From assembly GCF_024300625.1 (NCBI RefSeq), contig NZ_CP101322.1, positions 3,237,992-3,301,991 of the forward strand: DNA of 64,000 nt, given 5' to 3'. Made by a program: the position numbers and the translations under genes. Below the pieces are notes generated by a model that was not told where the DNA came from, did no database searches, and worked only from the letters and a program-made list of their open reading frames with translations. The stretch's first letter is position 1. The number at the start of each line of letters is the position of its first letter. This DNA is from Halovivax gelatinilyticus. Its GTDB lineage: Archaea > Halobacteriota > Halobacteria > Halobacteriales > Natrialbaceae. Of this stretch, positions 33,788 to 43,549 are shown one piece after another.

Positions 33788-34851
33788 CAGAAACCGATAC
33801 CATCCTGGTGTGTTCGCTCGATGAAAGTACCGGCAAGACGGCCATCGCCATCGCTCTCGGGCGACGTTCGATCGAGCGCGGCGAGAGCGCCGGCTACATG
33901 AAACCTAAAGGAACCAGGCTCCAGAGCGTCGTCGGGAAGACGCTCGACGAGGATCCGAAACTGGCCAGGGCGCTCATGGACGTGGACGCCGACATGGCCC
34001 TGCTCGAACCGATCGTCTACTCGCCGACGTTCGTCGAAGGGGCGATTGCCGGAACGGTGGACGTCGACGAACTGCACGATACCGTTCGCGAGTCGTTCGA
34101 AACGCTCGCAGCCGACCACGACCGGATGATCGTCGAAGGGGGCGGACGGATCGACCTCGGCGGGGCGATCGAGTTGTCCGACGTCGATCTCGCGTCGTTG
34201 CTCGACGCTCGCGTCGTTCTCGTCGCGGGCTACGAAGACGTCTACGATGTCGATTCCGTCCTCGCCGCGGCTGATCGATTCGGCGACCGATTCGCCGGGG
34301 TCTGTTTCAACGCCGTGCGATCGACGGACGCATCCACGCTCGAAACGGACGGAATCTCGTTTCTCGAATCAAGAGGAGTGCCCGTTCTCGGCGTCGTTCC
34401 ACGAGACGAACGCCTGGCCGGTGTCACCGTCGACGAACTGGCGAGCGAGATCGGTGGCGAGTTGCTCGTCGAGTCCGGAACCGATCGAACGGTCGAACGA
34501 TTCAGCGTCGGCGCGATGGGTGCCGACAGCGCGTTACGACACTTCAGACGCTACACGAACACCGCCGTCGTCACCGGTGGCGATCGTTCGGAGATACAAA
34601 CCGCCGCGCTCGAAGCGCCCGGAATCACCTGTCTCATCCTCACCGGCGGACATCGTACGTCAGGGGCGGTGCTGGGCAAAGCCGCGGACGAGTCGGTCCC
34701 GATCGTTTCCGTTCGGACGGACACCCTCACGGCGGTCGAACGGGCAGAAGCGGTCGTCAGGAGCGGGCGCAGTCGCGACGAAGAGACGATCGAACGGATG
34801 GAGTCGTTGCTCGCAGACTTCGTCGACGTCGATCGAATGTTCGAGCGATAA
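33784..34851 (+). CDS. Phosphotransacetylase-family protein: BioD-like P-loop domain plus DRTGG domain
   Basis: The protein has 355 residues. Residues 5-210 resemble the dethiobiotin-synthetase-like N-terminal domain of long Pta proteins, with a P-loop-like CSLDESTGKTAIAIAL and IVEGGGRIDLGG. Residues 225-335 are a DRTGG domain (SVGAMGADSALRHFRRYTNTAVVTGGDR, LILTGG). The catalytic Pta domain itself is absent, so direct acetyl transfer is unlikely. The ATGA overlap with the acyl-CoA synthetase implies a joint role, perhaps sensing acetyl metabolites or nucleotides. That role is inference. Confidence 0.88.
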   Translation: MTETDTILVCSLDESTGKTAIAIALGRRSIERGESAGYMKPKGTRLQSVVGKTLDEDPKLARALMDVDADMALLEPIVYSPTFVEGAIAGTVDVDELHDTVRESFETLAADHDRMIVEGGGRIDLGGAIELSDVDLASLLDARVVLVAGYEDVYDVDSVLAAADRFGDRFAGVCFNAVRSTDASTLETDGISFLESRGVPVLGVVPRDERLAGVTVDELASEIGGELLVESGTDRTVERFSVGAMGADSALRHFRRYTNTAVVTGGDRSEIQTAALEAPGITCLILTGGHRTSGAVLGKAADESVPIVSVRTDTLTAVERAEAVVRSGRSRDEETIERMESLLADFVDVDRMFER

Positions 34852-34928
34852 TCACGTCAACCACCGCACAGTCGAGCGAATTCGTCTCGTGTGAAAAGGT
34901 TGATTCCTCCGGCGACCAGAGACGAGGT

Positions 34929-35522
34929 ATGCGAACGCTCGACGAAACGGATCTCGAGATTCTCCGGTTGCTGGTAGAGGACGCCCGCCGGCCTTACAGC
35001 GAAATCGCAGAGCGAGTCGGCCTCTCTCCGCCGGCCGTCTCGGATCGGGTCGATCGACTCGAAGCGCAGGGGATCGTTCGCGGCTTCACGGTCGACCTCG
35101 ACCGACGGAAGCTCAAAAACCGCATCCCGGTGTTGATTACGCTCAAAGCGGCCCCGGGAGACGTCGACCGTATATACGAGTCTATTCGAAGACTCGACGG
35201 CGTCGAACACGTCTTCAAGCAGTTCGACGGGACCGTCAGAGCCCACGCGAACGCTCCCGATCGGAACGTCGACGGCTGGCTGACGGAGGCGCTCGACCTG
35301 GACGGGGTGATCAGCCGAGACGTCGCGCTACTTTCGGACGTCGACTGGGCGATCCAGGTAGCGGCCTCGGACTTTTCGCTCACGTGTCCGGTCTGTGACA
35401 CGGAGGTGACGGGAAGCGGGGAAACGGCCCGGGTCGGCGACGAGGTCCACGTCTTTTGCTGTCCGACCTGCGAATCCGAGTACCGGAGCGAGTACGAGCG
35501 CCACAGTCGCAAAGCCGAGTGA
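34929..35522 (+). CDS. Lrp/AsnC-type regulator with C-terminal TRASH-like zinc domain
   Basis: The protein has 197 residues. Residues 1-55 form the Lrp helix-turn-helix (LDETDLEILRLLVEDARRPYSEIAERVGLSPPAVSDRVDRLEAQGIV). Residues 65-140 are an effector/oligomerisation region. Residues 152-190 hold two Cys pairs (CPVCDTEVTG, CCPTCESEYRSEY) in the layout of a TRASH metal-sensing domain. Haloarchaeal proteins of this design often sit beside copper P-type ATPases; no such gene is seen here. It probably senses a metal ion such as copper. Confidence 0.9.
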   Translation: MRTLDETDLEILRLLVEDARRPYSEIAERVGLSPPAVSDRVDRLEAQGIVRGFTVDLDRRKLKNRIPVLITLKAAPGDVDRIYESIRRLDGVEHVFKQFDGTVRAHANAPDRNVDGWLTEALDLDGVISRDVALLSDVDWAIQVAASDFSLTCPVCDTEVTGSGETARVGDEVHVFCCPTCESEYRSEYERHSRKAE

Positions 35523-35636
35523 GATCGGTCGGGACAGTTACCGGCCATACCCGCTCGTGCTCACGCCGATTCTCGGTTGGTGTGTCGTCCAATTCTATCG
35601 CCAACCTACTTGCACGCGTGAGTTAAAACGAGGTAT

Positions 35637-36326
35637 ATGGTCGAGAACGAGCAGCCGTCAGATCGCCACCGTAACACGCCAGGCCGGGGGAAGATACCGA
35701 CCGCAGCGTCCATCGAAGCGAGCGCACCGGACGAATTCGGACTCGTTCAGGTCTGGTGGGGCGATGGAAAGGGGAAGACGACGGCGACGCTCGGCATGGG
35801 CATGCGCGCCGTCGGTCACGGCTTTCGAGTTCACTTGCTACAGTTCATGAAAGGCGGTGCGGCGAGCGTCGAATCGGTTCGTGGCGAGTACAACGCGATC
35901 GCCGAGTTGCCGGGGTTCACCTACGAAAATCTGGGCCACTACGGCTGGCACGGGATGGCCGACGGGACAGACGAAGCCGATCACGAGGCCGGCGCGCAAG
36001 CCGGTCTCGAGCGGGCTCGGGCCGTGATCGACGGATGTGCCGACGCGGTTCTGACGACCTCGTTCGAACCGGATAGCCCGCCCGAAGCGGGTGTTCATAT
36101 GCTGATTCTAGACGAAATTCTCTACGCGGCTGGGCGCGAGTTGATCGAACCGGCGACCGTCCTCGATCTGGTGGAGACCAAACCGGACGGACTCGAACTC
36201 GTCCTCACGGGAAGTCACGAACGTCCGGCGTATCTGGAACCGGTCGCGGACTTGATTACGAACGTAGGCAAGGAGCGACACCCGATGGACGCCGGCCAGC
36301 GGGCTAGAAAGGGAACCGAATACTGA
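35637..36326 (+). CDS. cobO: Cob(I)yrinic acid a,c-diamide adenosyltransferase
   Basis: The enzyme adds the adenosyl group to the corrinoid cobalt, a step of cobalamin synthesis and salvage. The protein has 229 residues. The P-loop is WWGDGKGKTTATLG (residues 41-54), followed by GHGFRVHLLQFMKGG, a later LLILDEILYA-like strand (MLILDEILYAAG), and GLELVLTGSHERPAYLEPVADLITNVGKERHP, all typical of CobA/CobO. The first 30 residues are a variable polar arm. cbiP, another cobalamin gene, lies 2.4 kb downstream. Confidence 0.95.
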   Translation: MVENEQPSDRHRNTPGRGKIPTAASIEASAPDEFGLVQVWWGDGKGKTTATLGMGMRAVGHGFRVHLLQFMKGGAASVESVRGEYNAIAELPGFTYENLGHYGWHGMADGTDEADHEAGAQAGLERARAVIDGCADAVLTTSFEPDSPPEAGVHMLILDEILYAAGRELIEPATVLDLVETKPDGLELVLTGSHERPAYLEPVADLITNVGKERHPMDAGQRARKGTEY

Positions 36327-36438
36327 CTCTGGCGGTAGAAATGCTGATTAGAGCGTGTTACGTCGTTTCTCACATCGCCACCATCGATCACCGCTGCCAC
36401 CATCGTTATGTCGGTCGGGTGAGAACGAAAACCGACTG

Positions 36439-37179
36439 ATGGCCGTGGTACAGGTGCGGAATCTGGAGAAATCGTTCGCCGGAGTCGACGCCGTCTCCGG
36501 GATGAGTTTCGACGTCGAGTCGGGCGAACTGTACGGATTTTTGGGCCCGAACGGAGCCGGGAAGACGACGACGATACGGATACTGACCGGTCAACTCCGG
36601 CCGGATAGTGGATCGGTGTCGGTCGACGGAACGGATCCATCGATCGATCCGATCGAAACCCGCCGGCGCGTCGGGATCCTTCCGGAAGACGGGATGCCGC
36701 CGAGTTTCTTCACCCCGCGTGAGTACTTTCAGTACGTCGGACGACTTCGCGGCCTCGACGATGACGACGTCTCAGAGACAACACTCCAGTTAGCCGACCG
36801 ACTCGGCCTCGAACGCAGACTCGATACGTTACACACGGACCTGTCGCGCGGCCAACAACAGAAAGTGATGCTGGTCCAGGCGTTTCTCCACGACCCGGAC
36901 GTCGTGTTCATCGACGAACCGCTGGCGAATCTCGATCCGCTGGTTCAGGAGCAGGTAAAATCGTATCTTTCGGCGTACGTCGACGACGGGAACACCGTCT
37001 TCGCCTCGACGCACAATATCGACGTCGCCGAGACGCTCTGTACCCGCGTCGGGATCGTTGCCGACGGCACGCTTATCGCCGAGGAAGACCTCAACGAGAC
37101 GACCGACCCGTTACTGGAGGTGTTCCTCTCGACCGTGACCGACGCGAAGCCACGCGACGTACCCAGGCTCGAGCGATGA
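36439..37179 (+). CDS. ABC transporter ATP-binding protein (ABC-2 type exporter)
   Basis: The protein has 246 residues. Walker A is GPNGAGKTTTIRILTG, the signature DLSRGQQQKVMLVQAF, Walker B VVFIDEPLANLDP, and the switch region STHNIDVAE. The sequence resembles ATPases of ABC-2 exporters, including the loop after Walker A (RRRVGILPEDGMPPSFFTPREYFQYVGRLRG). It overlaps the permease gene by four bases. The ATG at 36439 begins the domain directly, so the upstream open frame is ignored. The transported substrate is unknown. Confidence 0.93.
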   Translation: MAVVQVRNLEKSFAGVDAVSGMSFDVESGELYGFLGPNGAGKTTTIRILTGQLRPDSGSVSVDGTDPSIDPIETRRRVGILPEDGMPPSFFTPREYFQYVGRLRGLDDDDVSETTLQLADRLGLERRLDTLHTDLSRGQQQKVMLVQAFLHDPDVVFIDEPLANLDPLVQEQVKSYLSAYVDDGNTVFASTHNIDVAETLCTRVGIVADGTLIAEEDLNETTDPLLEVFLSTVTDAKPRDVPRLER

Positions 37180-38681
37180 CGACCGAACCATCCGGCGACC
37201 CGCGGACCGATTCTCCCACATCGAAAACGGCCCCGCAGTCGGCTCCGCCGACGCTTCGCTCACAGATCGCAACGGTAGCCGTGGCGCTGGGCCGCGAGGA
37301 ATGGCGCGTCCACGTGCGGCTGTTCGGCGGATTCAGGTTTTTGGCGATCCCACTCGTGCTCGGAGCCTTCGCGTTCGGAACGGCCGTTGCACTCACCGAG
37401 ACGGGGACCACGACCGACGGAGTCGTTCTCGGTCTGCACGTGTTCGCACTCGGATTCGGTCTGTACGCGGGAACGGCGGGCTTTGCGGGATCGGACATGC
37501 TCGAAGACGTATTCGGTCCCCACAGTTTCTTGCTCGGATCGGCCCCGTGGCTCCCCGTTTCCAGGCGGCTGTTTCTCGGTCTGTTCCTGGTCAAAGATGC
37601 GATCTTCTACGGACTCTTCTTCGTCGGACCGATGGCGTTCGCGTTCGTCGGACTCGACGGGCTCTCGGCCTCGACCGGAGGTACGGTGCTCGTCCAGTGG
37701 TTCTCACTCTGGCTCGCGTTCGTACTCGGGATGGCGGTCACCGTCTCTGCGATCTCGATACGGACGCGTGGTGTTCCCGCATGGGTGATCGCGCTCGGTG
37801 TCGGGGTCTTCCTCGTCGGTACCTGGACCAGCGGCTCGCTCTGGACGACGTTCGGACGGCTATCGGCGACGACGCCGAGTTCGATGCTCGCCGTCGGTTC
37901 GCTCTCGATCGTCGTCGGCGCGGTCGCACTCGCGGTCTACGACCCGACACACGTCACCCCGGCCAGGACGTCACCAGGGCGATACGAACTGATTCGCTCG
38001 ATCGTCCCCGGACGCGATCCGCTAGTCGCGAAATCGGTCCTGGACCTGGGCCGTAGCAGCGGCGGCTACGCGAAACCGCTCGTGTCGGTGACGATCTTGC
38101 TCGTCCTCGTCGCCGGCCTGGTTGGCGTCGTCGAGTCGATCACCAGTGTGGCTCCGGCACCCGGACTCTTCTTCGGCGGCGTGCTCGGACTGAGCGCATT
38201 CACGACGTACAACTGGTTGACCCAGTTCGACGACGTCGACGCCTATCGGATCCACCCGATCTCGGTCGACGAACTGTTCCGGGCGAAACGACTCGCGTTC
38301 GTCCTCATCGGTGGCCCCGTCGTCGCGGTGCCGTACGTCCTCGCGATCGTCTGGTTCGACGCGACGCTCTTAGACGCAGTCGTCGGCGGGGCGGTGCTGG
38401 CCGGATACGCGATCTACTACTACGGATTGACGGTCGCGCTCGCCGGGTTCGCTCCGAACGAATTTCTCTTCGATGGAGTCCGGTTCGGAGCGTTCGGGCT
38501 GGGGGTCGCGATCGTGCTCGTTCCGACGCTCGTCGTCTCGTTCGCGTTCACACCCCTGGGGACGACCGAAGGCATCGTTCTCGTGGCCGCGAGCGTCCTG
38601 CTCGCCGGGATCGGAATCGTTCTCTCCGACTGGGCGGCTGGCTACTGGACTGAGCGCTATCTGAACGGAACGATTCGGTGA
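37176..38681 (+). CDS. ABC exporter membrane protein
   Basis: The protein has 501 residues. After about 45 polar residues it has 12 or so membrane helices in two blocks (about 48-265 and 305-490), separated by a soluble loop with [29 protein letters not shown]. This is a large ABC-2-like permease with no clear characterised relative. The neighbouring ATPase overlaps it by four bases and should energise it. It lies between cobO and cbiP, but nothing in the sequence ties it to corrinoids. Confidence 0.85.
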   Translation: MTTEPSGDPRTDSPTSKTAPQSAPPTLRSQIATVAVALGREEWRVHVRLFGGFRFLAIPLVLGAFAFGTAVALTETGTTTDGVVLGLHVFALGFGLYAGTAGFAGSDMLEDVFGPHSFLLGSAPWLPVSRRLFLGLFLVKDAIFYGLFFVGPMAFAFVGLDGLSASTGGTVLVQWFSLWLAFVLGMAVTVSAISIRTRGVPAWVIALGVGVFLVGTWTSGSLWTTFGRLSATTPSSMLAVGSLSIVVGAVALAVYDPTHVTPARTSPGRYELIRSIVPGRDPLVAKSVLDLGRSSGGYAKPLVSVTILLVLVAGLVGVVESITSVAPAPGLFFGGVLGLSAFTTYNWLTQFDDVDAYRIHPISVDELFRAKRLAFVLIGGPVVAVPYVLAIVWFDATLLDAVVGGAVLAGYAIYYYGLTVALAGFAPNEFLFDGVRFGAFGLGVAIVLVPTLVVSFAFTPLGTTEGIVLVAASVLLAGIGIVLSDWAAGYWTERYLNGTIR

Positions 38682-38717
38682 TCGGCACCAGCGTCGATCC
38701 GGTCGGCAGGTGGATCG

Positions 38718-38725
38718 GTATATCG
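38718..38725 (+). promoter_or_regulatory. TATA box for cbiP
   Basis: GTATATCG is centred about 36 bases before the ATG at 38758, giving an expected leader of around ten bases. Confidence 0.45.
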
Positions 38726-38757
38726 AAGTCGCCCGAGGGGAACGTTGTACACGAGCG

Positions 38758-40338
38758 ATGACGGAGACGATCCTCGTAGCGGGAACCGCGAGCCACGTCG
38801 GTAAGTCGACCGTCGCGGCCGGACTCTGTCGCGCACTCGCCGATCGAGGACTGACCGTGGCGCCGTTCAAAGCGCAGAACATGAGCAATAACGCGCGCGT
38901 CGTCCTCCGGTCTGGTGGCACCGATGGCGATAACACCGATGGGCTCGACACGAACGCGACCGACGTCGAGTGGGGAGAAATCGGCGTCTCGCAGTTCGTT
39001 CAGGCTCACGCTGCACGGCAGACGCCGACGACCGACCACAACCCGGTCCTGCTCAAACCCACCGGAGACGGGGAGAGCCAACTCGTCGTCGACGGCCGCG
39101 CAATTGCGCGCCTGTCCGCCGGTTCCTACTACGAGGAGTACTGGGAATTCGCGATTGAAGCCGTCGAAGACGCCTACGAACGACTCGCCAGGGAGGCGGA
39201 CGTGATCGTCGCCGAGGGGGCCGGGAGTATCGCCGAAATAAACTTACACGATCGAGATCTGGCCAACGTCGAGACGGCTCACATCGCCGATGCGTCCATC
39301 GTCGTCTGCGTCGACATCGAACGTGGCGGTGCGTTCGCGAGCCTGTACGGAACGATCGAATTGCTGCCGGCCTCGATCCGAAATCGGGTCGTCGGGGCGA
39401 TTATCACGAAATTCCGAGGGGACGAATCCCTGTTGACGCCGGGTATCGAAGAGATAGAGGCGCGTACGGGCGTCCCGATACTCGGCGTGATCCCGCACGC
39501 AGATCCCGGGTTACCAGAAGAAGACAGCGTCTCGCTCCCCGACTCCGACGCGACCGCGACGAGAGGGGCCGACGATGGTATCCCCGACGAGCGCTCGGTC
39601 ACCGTCGGTGTCGTTCGTCACCCACACATTTCCAACGCGACCGACGTCGAATCGCTGGTGACGGTTCCCGGGGTTCGGGTCGAGTACGTGCCGACGACCG
39701 AAGCCGGAGGTTCGATCCTCGCTCGCGTGGACGCTCTCGTGATACCGGGGACGAAGAACACGGTCGACGACTGTCTCACACTGCGTGCGGCCGGTCTCGA
39801 CGAGCAGATACGGGCGTTCGACGGCCCGATCGTCGGTATCTGTGGGGGCTATCAGATGCTCGGCGAACGGATCAGAAACGCCCATCGGGAAGGAAGCGGC
39901 GATCGCCGGACCATCGATGCGATCGGGCTGTTACCCGTCGAGACGCGATTTTCGACGGACAAACGACTCTCGCGGACGACCGTCGCCGTCGACGGAACCG
40001 GCCCGATCGCCGGCGCCAGCGGGACCGTCTCGGGCTACGAGATACACGCGGGCGAACCGGTCCACCTCGAACCCGTCGAGACGCCGCTGGAACCGGATAG
40101 CGCGGCCGTCGGCTCCGTCCTCGGGACCTACCTTCACGGGCTCTTCGAGAACGCGTCGGTTCGAGACGCGTTCGTCGATTCGGTCTACCGGTCGGCCGGC
40201 ATCGAACGGGGTGTAGACGACGGTAAAGGCGGGACGGCCGATCGACCGTCGCTGCCGACCGATCCGTACGACAGAGCCGCGACGCTCGTCTCGGATCACG
40301 TGGCGATCGAGCGACTCGGCCTTGGTGACGTGTTGTAG
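38758..40338 (+). CDS. cbiP: Cobyric acid synthase (glutamine-hydrolysing)
   Basis: The enzyme amidates four carboxyl groups of adenosylcobyrinic acid a,c-diamide using glutamine and ATP. The protein has 526 residues. The synthetase domain starts [22 protein letters not shown] (P-loop) and contains [14 protein letters not shown] and [20 protein letters not shown]. The triad glutaminase domain has C362 in [10 protein letters not shown] and a His in [10 protein letters not shown] near residue 460. A 20-residue polar insert (about 51-71) lies in the region between NNARVV and GEIGVSQF. It follows the exporter pair by 76 bases with its own TATA box. Confidence 0.96.
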   Translation: MTETILVAGTASHVGKSTVAAGLCRALADRGLTVAPFKAQNMSNNARVVLRSGGTDGDNTDGLDTNATDVEWGEIGVSQFVQAHAARQTPTTDHNPVLLKPTGDGESQLVVDGRAIARLSAGSYYEEYWEFAIEAVEDAYERLAREADVIVAEGAGSIAEINLHDRDLANVETAHIADASIVVCVDIERGGAFASLYGTIELLPASIRNRVVGAIITKFRGDESLLTPGIEEIEARTGVPILGVIPHADPGLPEEDSVSLPDSDATATRGADDGIPDERSVTVGVVRHPHISNATDVESLVTVPGVRVEYVPTTEAGGSILARVDALVIPGTKNTVDDCLTLRAAGLDEQIRAFDGPIVGICGGYQMLGERIRNAHREGSGDRRTIDAIGLLPVETRFSTDKRLSRTTVAVDGTGPIAGASGTVSGYEIHAGEPVHLEPVETPLEPDSAAVGSVLGTYLHGLFENASVRDAFVDSVYRSAGIERGVDDGKGGTADRPSLPTDPYDRAATLVSDHVAIERLGLGDVL

Positions 40339-40541
40339 GATCGACTGACCCACGCGTTGTGTGTGAGTGTGTATGTATCGTTCTAATACGGGTAGCAGAT
40401 TGTGAGTCGAGTCGACGGTGTGAATCGTGTCCGAGAGTGTACGATCGACATCGCCATGGGCCCGACTCGGCGTTCGATTCGACGCTCGAAACCGGCCGAA
40501 CGTTAATGGTGGTTTCCTCGAAGGCTACGGTAGTTACCCGT

Positions 40542-41234
40542 ATGATCGGAACCACCCCCGCGTTACTCTTCGATGGCGTTCCGTGGTGGATCGCGGCCCC
40601 GATCCTCTATCTCGGGCTGCTCTGCGTCGGTATGGCCCTGGACGAAACGTACGTCAATCGAACCACCGTTCTCGCGGGGTCGCTCGCGCTCGCCGTTCAC
40701 AGCCTCGTGACCGGCGGTCTGTGGCTCCCGTTGTCGCTGTACTTAGACGTCGGTCTCGTCGTCGGTGCGTACGGCTTGTACGCCTACGTCGTCGACGGCT
40801 ACGTCGGCGACTGGTTCCGACTGCTCGCCTACCTGCTGTACTCGCCGCTTACGATCGTACTCGTGTTGCTCTTTCCGGACATCCTGTTCATCCTCGCTCT
40901 CGTCATCGCGGGATACGCGAACTTGCAGCTTCTCGCGACGTTACATCCCGTCGAACCGTACTACTTCGGACCCGAGTCACCGGACGAGTACGCGGACGTC
41001 GCAAGCGAGACCGGCAATCCCGAACCGATTGAACGTACCGACAAAGAGCCAGGAGCCGGACTCTCCGAGACGGTGTCGGCGGCTGCCGTGACGAACGCGA
41101 TCAGTGAACGGACCGCAACCGGCGATGAGGGATCCAGTCCCGGACGTTCGTCCGTCGAGTCCCCGGACGACCGGCCCCCGGGTGAGGAACCGTCGGACCG
41201 CGGCGTCCTTCCGGGCTTTATGCGACGCGTCTAA
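40542..41234 (+). CDS. Membrane protein of unknown function with acidic tail
   Basis: The protein has 230 residues. Four or five membrane helices lie within residues 8-145 (WWIAAPILYLGLLCVGMALDETYVNRTTVLAGSLALAVHSLV, SLYLDVGLVVGAYGLYAYVVDGYVGDW, PLTIVLVLLFPDILFILALVIAGYANLQLL). The last 80 residues are acidic, Ser-, Glu- and Pro-rich and end RGVLPGFMRRV. No catalytic or transport motif is recognised. A start at 40506 would add 12 residues (MVVSSKATVVTR) and cannot be excluded. Confidence 0.72.
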   Translation: MIGTTPALLFDGVPWWIAAPILYLGLLCVGMALDETYVNRTTVLAGSLALAVHSLVTGGLWLPLSLYLDVGLVVGAYGLYAYVVDGYVGDWFRLLAYLLYSPLTIVLVLLFPDILFILALVIAGYANLQLLATLHPVEPYYFGPESPDEYADVASETGNPEPIERTDKEPGAGLSETVSAAAVTNAISERTATGDEGSSPGRSSVESPDDRPPGEEPSDRGVLPGFMRRV

Positions 41235-41424
41235 GCAATCGGTGAAGGCGGATCTAGCACGAACCGATTGATGTGTGACCTATCCGAACCCCTTGCGGAG
41301 ACCGGGCTCTGGCAGTACCGATCGGTTGCCTACAGAGACGGCCGTATGTGGCGTTTGAGTGACCGAGTTCCGTACATCTCCTGGCGATCCGGTTTCTCTC
41401 AGACAGTCGATTCAACTACCTCAA

Positions 41425-41440
41425 AATTTATTATTTATGC
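41425..41440 (+). promoter_or_regulatory. Strong TATA region for the MTH865-like gene
   Basis: The AT-rich AATTTATTATTTATG lies about 20-35 bases before the ATG at 41460, so a leaderless transcript is likely. It is one of the most AT-rich promoter stretches in the window. Confidence 0.55.
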
Positions 41441-41459
41441 GAACGAAGGGACCGTTGCA

Positions 41460-41714
41460 ATGACTGATGAAGCCGAACTCCGCGAGCAATTCACCGAGGC
41501 GTTCGAGAACGCCGACTACCCGATCTCAAACCCCATGGACCTCGTTCCCGCGCTCCCGAACGGTCCAGGGACGAAGTTCGAGTCGGGCGACTTTTCGATG
41601 ACGGCGATGGAGCTGAACTCGAAAGCCGCCGGGAAGGCTGACTTCCCGTACGAGTCCGTCGACGGGCTGGTCGACGACCTGATCGCGGGACTGAAAGAAG
41701 ACGACCACATCTAG
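41460..41714 (+). CDS. MTH865-like family protein
   Basis: The protein has 84 residues. The whole chain matches the small archaeal MTH865-like family: a helical start (AELREQFTEAFENADYPI), the central NPMDLVPALPNGPGTKFESGDFSMTAMEL, and a C-terminal VDGLVDDLIAGL helix. A structure is known for the Methanothermobacter family member, but its function is not. The longer open frame begins at 41268; the conserved start and the TATA box just upstream fix 41460. Confidence 0.92.
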   Translation: MTDEAELREQFTEAFENADYPISNPMDLVPALPNGPGTKFESGDFSMTAMELNSKAAGKADFPYESVDGLVDDLIAGLKEDDHI

Positions 41715-41826
41715 CGCCGCTCGGAACGCGTTTTATCAGGACTCTTCGTCCGGTGAGCACCCGCTACAATACCGATTGTCTGGAGTGGTTTCGATCGGGT
41801 TGATCACTCGCTCTCTGCTCGCCTTC

Positions 41827-41973
41827 TCACCGCGTCGAGTGTCTGACGATGTCCGTTCCGTCGCAGGTGGGACAGCTGTCACCACCGGAATCGACGGTTG
41901 TCCCACAGCGACGACACTCGTAGACGGCGTCTCCATCCCCCCGAAAGAGGAGCGAGGTTACAGCTTCTATCAT
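41827..41973 (-). CDS. 48-residue zinc-ribbon protein
   Basis: Translation from the ATG at 41973 to TGA at 41827 gives 48 residues. Two Cys pairs, YECRRCG (C20, C23) and DSCPTCDG (C34, C37), form a minimal zinc ribbon. The N-terminal ten residues are hydrophobic (IEAVTSLLFR) and the C-terminus is basic. Haloarchaea carry many such ribbon proteins of unknown function. Codon use is normal, and the other reading frames here look artificial. A TATA-like AAAGATACTT lies about 40-50 bases upstream. Confidence 0.78.
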   Translation of the reverse strand: MIEAVTSLLFRGDGDAVYECRRCGTTVDSGGDSCPTCDGTDIVRHSTR

Positions 41974-42277
41974 CCCATTCCCTGTCGGAGGCTGTCACGC
42001 CCACCACGAAGTATCTTTCTGGATTATTCACGATTGGAAGAGACAAAGTTTCTGTGGCCCGAACGTTCGTTATTGGATCCCGACCCGGACGTCGACGTTC
42101 CTATCTCGTAATACTGGTTGCTTGTTCACGAGAAAAATTAGCGAATCTGCGTTACAGGGACGAACGAATCGGCTACCGCGGCGGTCTTCTCGTCTCCATC
42201 GAGTGTGGGGTACGTAATGCGTTCACTTTCACCGGGATCCGGGAACGTTTTTGGTCTCCCTGACCGAACTCCCGGTG
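41974..42277. other. Divergent promoter region between the zinc-ribbon gene and the RPA operon
   Basis: No gene is supported in these 304 bases. AT-rich patches at about 42010-42050 and 42125-42145 may hold promoters in both directions. The last bases before 42278 contain GGTG, a weak ribosome site. Confidence 0.5.
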
Positions 42278-43549
42278 ATGGACTTAGACAGCCACGCCGA
42301 GGAACTCGCCTCCGCCCTCGGCGTCGACAACGAGGAGGTCAAATCCGACCTGGCGAACCTGGTGGAGTACAGCGTTCCGATAGACGAGGCCAAACAGAGT
42401 CTGCGACGCAAGTACGGTGACGGGGAGAGTCGATCGACCGGCCCCACGTCGAAGTCGATCGGCGACATCTCGCCGAACGACGGCAGCGTATCCGTGGCTT
42501 GCGTCGTCCTCACCGCTGGCGAGCGATCGATACGATACCAGGGAGACGATCACGTGATCGTCGAAGGTGAACTGGCCGACGAAACCGGGACCATCGATTA
42601 CACTGCCTGGGAGGATTTCGGCCTCGAAGCCGGTCAGACGCTCACGATCGGCAACGCAGGCGTCCGCGAGTGGGATGGCGAGCCCGAACTCAACCTGGGC
42701 GAACACACCTCGATCAGTCCGGGTTCCGACGACATCGACGTTCCGTACGACGTCGGCGGCGAGGCGACCCTCGCCGATGTCGAGACCGGTGATCGAGCGG
42801 TCACACTCGAGGTGACCGTCCTGGAGAGCGAGCGACGAACGATCGACGGCCGCGACGGCGAGACGGAGATCTTGAGCGGCGTGCTCGGCGACGAGTCCGG
42901 TCGGCTTCCGTTCACCTGCTGGGATCCCCATCCGGCGATCGAACCGGAGGCGTCGATCAGGGTCGAAAACGCCTACGTTCGAGAGTTCCGGGGCGTGCCG
43001 GAGGTCAACGTCTCCGAATTCTCGACCGTCGACCCGATCGACCGTTCGATCGAGGTCGGGACGGACGCACGGACGATGGGTATCGGTGAAGCCGTCGCAA
43101 GCGGTGGCGTCTACGACGTCGAACTCACCGGTAACCTCCTGGAGGTGCGTGACGGCTCCGGTCTCATCCAGCGCTGTCCGGACTGTGGGCGCGTCATCCA
43201 GAAGAACCAGTGTCGGACACACGGCGACGTCGACGGTGTCGACGACCTTCGCGTGAAGGCGATCCTCGACGACGGGACCGGCACCGTCACGGTCGTCCTG
43301 GACGACGAACTGACCGAGATGGTCTACGGCGGCGACCTCGACGATGCGCGCGAACAGGCACGAGACGCGATGGACCAGGAAGTCGTCGCGGAGACGATAC
43401 GCGATCGGATCGTCGGCCGCGAGTATCGCGTTCGTGGTCACCTCTCCGTCGACGAGTACGGTGCGAATTTCGACGCGATCTCGTTCGACGAACGAGACGA
43501 TGAACCGGCCGAACTGGCGACCGCCTTTCTCACGGAGGTGGACGCGTGA
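42278..43549 (+). CDS. rpa: Replication protein A (single-stranded DNA-binding protein) with zinc finger
   Basis: RPA coats single-stranded DNA in replication and repair. The protein has 423 residues. Residues 1-50 form an N-terminal helical domain. At least three OB folds follow (about 70-160, 175-275 and 285-400), with strands such as VIVEGELADETGTIDYTAWEDFGL and LSGVLGDESGRLPFTCWD. A zinc finger with CPDCGRVIQKNQCRTHG interrupts the third. Length and finger match the longer Haloferax RPA. Gene order RPA, RPA-associated protein, phosphoesterase is that of RPA operons studied in Haloferax volcanii. The ATG at 42278 starts the conserved MDLDSHAEELA. Confidence 0.94.
   Translation: MDLDSHAEELASALGVDNEEVKSDLANLVEYSVPIDEAKQSLRRKYGDGESRSTGPTSKSIGDISPNDGSVSVACVVLTAGERSIRYQGDDHVIVEGELADETGTIDYTAWEDFGLEAGQTLTIGNAGVREWDGEPELNLGEHTSISPGSDDIDVPYDVGGEATLADVETGDRAVTLEVTVLESERRTIDGRDGETEILSGVLGDESGRLPFTCWDPHPAIEPEASIRVENAYVREFRGVPEVNVSEFSTVDPIDRSIEVGTDARTMGIGEAVASGGVYDVELTGNLLEVRDGSGLIQRCPDCGRVIQKNQCRTHGDVDGVDDLRVKAILDDGTGTVTVVLDDELTEMVYGGDLDDAREQARDAMDQEVVAETIRDRIVGREYRVRGHLSVDEYGANFDAISFDERDDEPAELATAFLTEVDA

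Noticed and set aside
40359-40541. 61-residue extension of the membrane protein at 40542
   Set aside because: Cys/Arg-rich residues unlike the rest, a TG-rich stretch in the DNA and no upstream support; a start at 40506 or 40542 is preferred.
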